From: Blattamonas nauphoetae
Taxonomy: Eukaryota; Preaxostyla; Oxymonadida
Length of the DNA: 64,000 nt
Assembly (NCBI GenBank): GCA_033064195.1
Contig: JARBJD010000023.1
Coordinates: 248,001 to 312,000 of the forward strand
Direction: 5' to 3'
In this document: positions 57,643-64,000 of the stretch, piece after piece
Layout: each line of letters starts with the position of its first letter
Position numbering within the stretch: the stretch's first letter is position 1
Program-made: the position numbers and the translations under genes
The notes under the pieces: generated by a model
Database searches by the model: none
What the model was told of the DNA's origin: nothing
The model's input: the letters and a program-made list of their open reading frames with translations, nothing else

Positions 57643-59870
57643 ATGAGCAAGGGGAGGGGGTACCAAGACGATGACGATTCTGATGATGATTTATTTCTTA
57701 GACAATGCACACAGCAATCACGGAAGCAAGGCAAGCATTGTGCGAACATGTCAAATTGTCGCTACGATATTGGTTTGTCCCCTGTCTTCATTCGAACATA
57801 CTCTTCTTATTTGCCCATATATATCATCTAACTTGCGTTTTACCACCATCTAGTGCGATTCTCTCTCAAATTCCTCTCATTTCGAGAATGCGATAAAACA
57901 GACCACTGTCAGTTGATTTGGACTGATAATCCACCAACTTATGAGACACTCGCTCGATTAACCAAACAACAAGTTTCATTCTCTCAACCAATTATTCTCT
58001 ATAGTGTTTATCTCGCTTTCCATCAATGAATGAATTGTCACGGAAAGGAATCTTTTTCCACCACATCAATCGCATGAGGCTCACTTTTCCTAATGAATTT
58101 CGTTTCGTTCCTCGAACTTGGGTCCTTCCACAAGATTCAGCTGAGATACAGGAGGAGTTTGGGCTTGCTCAACCAAACGAGAAACCACGGACTTACATCG
58201 TCAAGCCATCCAGTGGATCACAGGGCCATGGCATCTACCTCATTCAGTCTCTCCAAGAAATACGTCCGGCCCAAGGACAAGTCGTTGTCCAGCGGTATGT
58301 CGACAAACCATTCCTGATTGACGGACTAAAGTTCGACTTCCGGATCTACGTCTTGATATCATCAGTATCTCGTCCAAATTCACCTGAAAATGTGAACAGG
58401 TCACCCATCCGAATCTGGCTGGGTCGGGAGGGCCTCGCAAGGTTCTGCACAAAACCATACGTGAACGTGACGAAAGACAACCTGGGAGAGGCGTTCATGC
58501 ATCTTACAAACTACGCGATCAACAAACATTCGACCAATTTTGTGTCAAACACTGATGTCCACGAAGATAGCAAAGGCAGCAAAAGGTCACTCTCATCAGT
58601 GACCAGGCTTCTCCGCTCAAAAGGGTACCAAGTTGACAGAATGTGGGAAGAAATTGTGGCGGTTATTTCGAAGACGATGCTGGCGATTGCTCCGTCTCTC
58701 CTGTCTGGGTATGCACTCCATGCGCCACAGCCTGCCTTCTCTGCCTCGTCTCCGGATCAATTCGATCCAACACTTCATTCTCATTGTTTCCACATTATTG
58801 GATTTGACATTATGCTCGATCACAGGCTACGGCCGTGGATTGTGGAGATCAACCATTCACCGTCGTTTGTGGCTGATTCACCACTCGACCAGAAGATCAA
58901 ATTCCAGGTTATCTGTGGAGCAGTTAGATTGATGATGAAGTTGAATGGAATGCCACTCCGAATGGATCAGCCGAAGGAGGGAGAAGAGTCAGAATCAGTC
59001 GGAAGCCTTGAAGAGTCTCCGGAAGACTTTTATCGACTAATCTATCCAGCATCAGCACCGTCACCATCGCCGACACCCGACGACCCAGAATCTGACCTTA
59101 TTTCTACATCGTTGATCAACCAAATGAACATCTTCAATGCGTGTGTCCTGCACGAGGCTTTCTACAAAGGGTGCTCCGTGCGTGGGATGAACGGACTCAA
59201 AATCATCAGCGATACTGGTTTTTATGCCACAAAACGGTTTCGGAACCATTTCAGAGAATACGCACGCCGTTCAGCAATCATCGAGTCCCTCGCAGCGCCT
59301 CACACATCACAGCCTTCCTACACTTCACGCGTTTCCAGCTTCCGTCCAAAGCCCACCACGTCACTTGCACAGCGGCAGGTCCAATCGACAGGGATGGGCT
59401 GCAGCAAGTTCTGCCAATTTGGGCGAAACGCGGGCCTCGCTGACGGCCGCAGCATCACCCAAGCCGACCTGGATCTGCTGTATCGTGAGGTCACTCGACA
59501 CAGCTGGTCTTCAACGCAGCTGTCGGGAACAACTCCACGACAGAAAGGACCGGCTCAGTCAAGGTCGTCGTCACGGACACCAGGATCGTCTGGAGGATAT
59601 GGAAGTGTGTCGTCGGGAGGAGGTGGTGGGTCAGGGGGAGGGTTGGGAATGATGGGATTTGGTGAATTCTGTACAGCAGTTCTCATTCTGGCGACTCGAC
59701 ACTATCCGGACATGTCGTATTACGATGCTATGCTTCGGATTGTGGGAAGGATGGAGAACATCTTTGTCACCCAAACGAAGCTTCCCCAACTCCCACCCAC
59801 TCTCCAGACACTAACGCCGTCGTACCAACCGCCAAAGCCGAAGCAGCCAACCAAGGTTGTTCCACACTAG
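57643..59870 (+). CDS. TTLL polyglutamylase/glycylase with p25alpha-like module (TTLL copy B)
   Basis: Exons 57643-57772, 57854-57972 and 58005-59870, introns 81 and 32 nt, 704 residues; an in-frame ATG at 57610 would add 11. Same block order as copy A: FPNEFRFVPRTWVLP, YIVKPSSGSQGHGIYLIQSL, RYVDKPFLIDGLKFDFRIYV, MHLTNYAINKHSTNF, KRSLSSVTRLL and FDIMLDHRLRPWIVEINHSP. The C-terminal SKFCQFGRNAGLADGRSITQ...MGFGEFCTAVLILATRHYPD (residues about 549-650) resembles a p25alpha/TPPP domain. A Gly/Ser-rich linker (GGYGSVSSGGGGGSGGGLGM) splits that module. Both introns are at the same positions and phases as in copy A, so the two are paralogues. Confidence 0.88.
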
Positions 59871-60091
59871 TATGGTGACCGACAACCCTTTCTATCGTCT
59901 TTTTCGTTGTTTTCATCTTCTTTCATGTCTTGTTTTCACTTCATTCATCGACGATTGGCACACTACATGTAATGCTTTTCTGTGGAGCGAACGAATGTCT
60001 TTTCTCCAAACTTTGCAAGGTAATCCCTCGTTCTTAAGGTGCTCTTTTCAACCCAAAAAAAGGTTTCGAATGTGGAGTCGCTTTCCCCTTC

Positions 60092-61012
60092 TTAAAATGA
60101 GAAAAAGGACAAGTAACAAAAGAAGATAATCAAGACATGAAAAAAAGGATTCGTGTAAAGAAATGAAGATTCGATGAAATGGCGGGATAACGATAGGAAA
60201 GAGTTCCTAACGCTTTCTGGTGGAATTGACGAAGACCTACTGACGAGATTGATACAAAAGAAAAAACACACAACTGTAAGTACAACAATAACGATAATAA
60301 CCAGAATGATGATCAGCAGCGGAAGGTAAGTGCGAAGTTGGTAAGAACGTCTGGATGAATCAGAAAAGAGACAATGAACAGACTTAATCCATTTTCCACC
60401 CAAAATGCATTTTGCCCCGGCTCCGGGCATTGAAACGTGTTGGTAAAAGTTCGGAATTTTCTGGTTGATTGCGTCAAAGAAATGATTCAGGCAGTCTCGC
60501 ACATGATGATGACAATTGTTCGTGATGATGTTATGAACAGTATGTGAATATTGTTCACTAATGATTTGGATTGACCGATCCCATTGTTCCCGAACCTCTG
60601 GCAATGTGAGTGGATCAGAGTCATCAGGAAATGAGGAAGGAAGTTGGATCGTCGAATCTTGGCGAAACAGCCTTAAAACTCTTTTGAAGGAGAATTATGG
60701 AGATATGACATTCACACACTTCATTGGTCGCCCAAAGGCCATCTGATCAATCTGTGACAAAGCATTGGCTGAAAACAACTGAAAAATGCATACCCCAACT
60801 GAATACGGCCCCTGAAAATCCCATACTCTTCCAAGTGAATCACATATTCCCAGATGTCCAACGACCGGCATGAGTTCCGTCATACATGGGATGATTGTCC
60901 AAACAATAGAGAATGGATAACGATCCTTTCCAGGATTTTCGTTGAGAAAACAATCTTGAATTGTCCGTTGTTCATGATCATCTTGAAGCAAAACATCGTC
61001 TCTGTGACTCAT
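60092..61012 (-). CDS. TMEM222 / RTE1 family (DUF778) membrane protein
   Basis: Three exons: 61012-60794, 60751-60720 and 60680-60092, introns 42 and 39 nt, 279 residues. Family blocks in order: FSIVWTIIPCMTELMPVVGH, IGHLGICxxxGRVWDFQGPYSVG, MAFGRPMK, YSHTVHNIITNNCHHHVRDC (the conserved NNCHxHV motif), GKWIKSV and LRTYLPLLIIILVIIVIVVL (membrane segment). Plant RTE1 works with the ethylene receptor at the Golgi/ER; the animal TMEM222 role is poorly known. The 32-nt middle exon is unusually small. The C-terminus beyond the membrane helix is Phe/Ser-rich and may be an artefact of an unseen last intron. Confidence 0.82.
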
Positions 61013-61200
61013 GAGATGTTGAAATTCTTATGGTGGTTTTAGATCGAAATGACACGAAACAAATGAAATTTCTGCCAATTCTTGGCGAAAAAGATCGAAG
61101 GTGGGTTTTACAGTGAACATCCTGCAGAGCGAAGTACAGGTGTCCGTGAGGGAAGATGATATTCCAAAAGGAAATGCCCTGTGATGCTCACGAAGCACAT

Positions 61201-63295
61201 CAATCCTCTGTTCTCTTTTGTTCCTGAAAGAAAAACGTCTTTCTTCCCCAGATCTTCTTGTAAGAACTGACGGCCAATTTCTTCAAGCAAAGAATCTCAC
61301 ACGACGATCCTGCGTAATACAGCTGGAACTAGGAGCAGAAAGGAGATTCCAACAATGTGAGACAAATAATATGCACGAATGAATCAGAAAAACCACATAC
61401 AGCAAACCGAACAGCGTCTGGTATCTTTCGAGCAAATAACATTTGCTGGACGCCGTTCACCCAAAACACACACGACCTAGGGTCTGTATCCATATCCACT
61501 TCAATAGCGATGATATCACGATCAAAGAAAGCTTGGTTTGTTGCTGTCCATCGTTTGTCATAGCGGATCGGTCCATTAATACCATAATATCCCACACTAC
61601 TCGCGTCAGAACCCAGTCGATATTGGGGAGGAATATCCATATACGCAGACACAATTCCAACAGCTAAAACAAACTGTGAAAGAGAATATCACACATCGAA
61701 CTTTGTCAGTGTTGAAGAACCTTAGTTCAAGTCTCCAAACACCCTCGTCAATCACATGATCAATGCCAATTGTGCATGTTTCATCTTCAATCATCACAAC
61801 TTTGTTTGCGGTGTCAACGATGGCACAATCAGGAGTTGGATTTAGGAAGAATAGTTCCTGATGGACATCAATTTCCTCAACCGCTGAAGAGATATAAATG
61901 AAGATGATAGAAAGAGGTTGACATAAGCGACAAATATAGCGCATACGTTCAGAGTTATCTTCTGTGTAGAGTGCAAATCCTTTTGTCCTTTGAGTGCCTC
62001 CATACAAGATGGCGGTTGAGGGAACAGCAGGTTTATTATCATCGGTTGAAATATTTGGAACAGGGAGTGGAGCGGGTGGAGGTCGTTGTCTGGGCTTATT
62101 GAAGACAAATGGATCTGGTGGGGCTGGACGCGAAGTCGGGAGCTCAGCAGGAACTTCCAGGAGCCCAGACTGCCCTTTAGTTTTTTCCCACTCCACCGCC
62201 GACCCCATGTAATGCTTGAGTGCAGCTCCCCTTGTGTCCCATCCCGACATTTGTGTGTTTTGTTTAAGCTGAGCCTCACGTTGTCGTTTCTGCTCATCAA
62301 AACCAATGGGAGTGACCTTTGTGAGAGTGTTCATGACTAAGATACCCTTCTGTGTTGTTGACGACGGAGGGCCATCTGTGATTTGTGGAAGGACAGGATA
62401 AAGTTCATCGTTAAGCCATTCAACGAGTTGTGTCCACGTTAATGGTTTTTCAAGCATCTTTTGTGCGGCAAGAAGCTCCGCACGTGTTGGCGGTTTGGGG
62501 TTCCCGTCTGCATCCAATCCAGAAGTTTCGAGTTCTTTCAACAGATCAGTAAGATGATCAAGGATTGCATCTTTGGCATCAATGTCAAGGTCACCAATAG
62601 CAAGCAGAGACGGAGTAAGAAAAAGGAAAGATTTGTATGGGGCCTTCATTGATTGATGAGGGTTTTGGGAGAGCTGTGTGCATAGCGAAACAATTGCTGA
62701 AGATGCTACAGTGGGATTATCGGACTAGAAGGGATGTAGAAAGGAGGAAAGAGACCTGTGAGAGGATGATTAATGGCTCAACAAGCTTTGGCGATTTTTG
62801 AGTGGTTGCAGAACGAGTCAGTCGGATTGATATGATGTTCAGCAAATCGAGGCAAGCAATCTTCAAAGATGGATAAAAATAATGTGAATACAACAAGAGG
62901 ATCTCGATCTCTTCCTTTCATAAGATTTGTGCATGTCTGGACGATCCCATTGTTGAGAAGAAGATCAGCATATTGTGTCTCTGATCAGAGAGGAAATACA
63001 TCACTTCAAACATGCAATAACACACTTTGAAAGACAAGGAGGCCCAATGATTCGAGGGCAGGAATGATTTCATCTTTTGTACCAGAACGAACGGTATCTA
63101 AATGATGGTGTAAATCATCAATCTGTCAGTTGTAAGAAGAGGGGAGATATTCGAGGAGTATTATGGAAGAAATTATGCCAATGAAGAGTAATGGTGAACC
63201 TGGAGTTCGACATGAAAAACATCTTGTTCATCTGATTCAGTGTAAATATGTTTAACATTTGAAGTTGAAAGGGTTTCAGATTGATCAGAGATCAT
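61201..63295 (-). CDS. HEAT/ARM-repeat protein with C-terminal SPRY domain
   Basis: Starts at ATG 63295 (MISDQSETLSTSNVKHIYTE). Short introns split helical repeats: IDDLHHHLDTVRSGTKDEII, PALESLGLLVFQ, LLLNNGIVQTCTNLMKGRDR, IACLDLLNIISIRLTRS and SDNPTVASSAIVSLCTQLSQ, typical of ARM/HEAT units. A Pro-rich linker (around 62040-62200) leads to a SPRY domain: GVWRLELRF, VGIVSAYMDIPPQYRLGSDA, GYYGINGPIRYDKRW, DIIAIEVDMDT, CVFWVNGVQQMLF and FQLYYAGSSCEILCLKKL, TGA at 61201. SPRY domains bind partner proteins. I do not know a named family with this combination. Most exon junctions keep frame, but a few of the upstream ones were placed by eye. Confidence 0.7.
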
Positions 63296-63437
63296 GGTCA
63301 TTCACGGTTATCTACAAGAGCAGGGCAGGTAAACTCGGCCTTTTCGAGAATTATTGACAATGGTCTTCAGATCCAGTTCCTCTCTTTGATTTCGCCTCAT
63401 TCTTCAGTCTTTTCAACGATTTGTCCCCTCAGATCCA

Positions 63438-64000
63438 TCAACAAGGAAAATTTCTTTCCTCAATTTGTCTGAGAGCGAGAATTTCATGATAATTCATTTT
63501 GTGAGGTGAGTGCCTCATTTCGATAGATTCAGTCAAGGAATCATTGTTCGTGGCCAAAAATAGAAAAAAAGGACTGGACAAATAAAGACGGAAAACACAG
63601 ACAGTCCAGAATACATAAAGAATGAATCTAAAAAGAAAACTTGTGTCAATCTCTTGACAGAACAGAATAAAAATCTCACTTCCTGCTCTGAACAGCTCCT
63701 CGGCATTCAACAGTGTGCATAGACGTCGCGACAGGCGAGATCCACACTGGTTTGGTGACCAGGTGACTCCCTCGTCGGATCGTGCCCGATTGCGAGTATT
63801 CGGACGTGTATTTGTGGGCGTTGTTCCTGATGAATGAGATGAGTGAATCAGAAGAGTCTGAGGAGAGATTACAACCAAATGTTAATGCACACCTGATGTG
63901 TCATCGTCGGAATCTTGATGTGAGCTGCGTTCGAGACTGCGTTTGGATGAAGTTTTTCTTGATCCGATGTCGACGTGAGCCGCAGGAGGATCGAGTGAGT
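63438..64000 (-). CDS. Single-pass membrane protein, 3' part (partial, runs off right edge)
   Basis: Three exons in the window: beyond 64000 to 63893, 63857-63680 and 63627-63438, with introns of 35 and 52 nt and a TGA at 63438. The first is Ser/Arg/Lys-rich (RKTSSKRSLERSSHQDSDDD), the second reads SDSLISFIRNNAHKYTSEYS, HLVTKPVWISPVATSMHTVE and the third is a membrane helix (FILYVFWTVCVFRLYLSSPF) with a 45-residue tail. Family not recognised; the start lies outside the window. It is upstream of the HEAT-SPRY gene on the same strand. Confidence 0.6.

Overview
The window looks like nuclear DNA of a flagellated, gene-dense protist. Host genes carry many very short GT-AG introns (about 29-167 nt, most under 90), encode ciliary proteins (CFAP52, IFT25, two tubulin glycylase/glutamylase-type TTLLs), and use TAA, TAG and TGA as stops at family-typical C-termini, so the code is probably standard. 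Eukaryotic DNA transposons (pogo/Tigger-like, Merlin, MULE, PIF/Harbinger-like) are abundant. An oxymonad or other metamonad would fit, but that placement is inference; nothing here fixes the taxon.

Left gene-dense block (1-31 kb). On the minus strand, head to tail with gaps of roughly 120-160 bp: a giant helical protein with an N-terminal ubiquitin-interacting motif (runs off the left edge), CFAP52, SEC23, proteasome lid subunit RPN7/PSMD6 and a BCCIP/Bcp1-like gene. The last is divergent from IFT25 with only 27 bp between starts. Then come a CCHC zinc-knuckle protein, a Qb-SNARE, and on the plus strand a TTLL enzyme, a small unknown gene and a PACS-like protein. On the minus strand follow a membrane-anchored histidine acid phosphatase, an RPA34-like RNA polymerase I subunit, and DNA topoisomerase II.

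Transposon island (about 31-56 kb). A 1.6-kb TA-flanked element sits inside the TOP2 coding region. Downstream are an intact pogo-like transposase ORF, a pair of 1.07-kb inverted arms (35.9-37.0 and 43.4-44.45 kb) each carrying a MULE fragment fused to a PIF/Harbinger-like fragment, several decayed Merlin copies, fragments of an unassigned transposase family, a short inverted-repeat family, a tRNA-like sequence, a complete 3.58-kb pogo-like element with 175-bp TIRs and a 32-bp-periodic minisatellite, and another 2.0-kb element with an intact intron-bearing transposase.

Right gene block (56.8-64 kb). A small cysteine-rich membrane protein, a second TTLL paralogue (same intron positions and same C-terminal module as the first), a TMEM222/RTE1-family gene, a HEAT/ARM plus SPRY protein, and the 3' end of a single-pass membrane protein that runs off the right edge.

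Functional themes are cilia and tubulin modification (CFAP52, IFT25, TTLL x2), secretory traffic (SEC23, Qb-SNARE, PACS-like, acid phosphatase), proteostasis (RPN7, UIM giant) and chromosome or RNA polymerase machinery (TOP2, RPA34-like). The most notable points are the transposon in TOP2 plus a second lesion downstream, the TTLL-p25alpha-like fusion, and the large inverted structure in the island. No obvious new defence or gene-cluster system was found.
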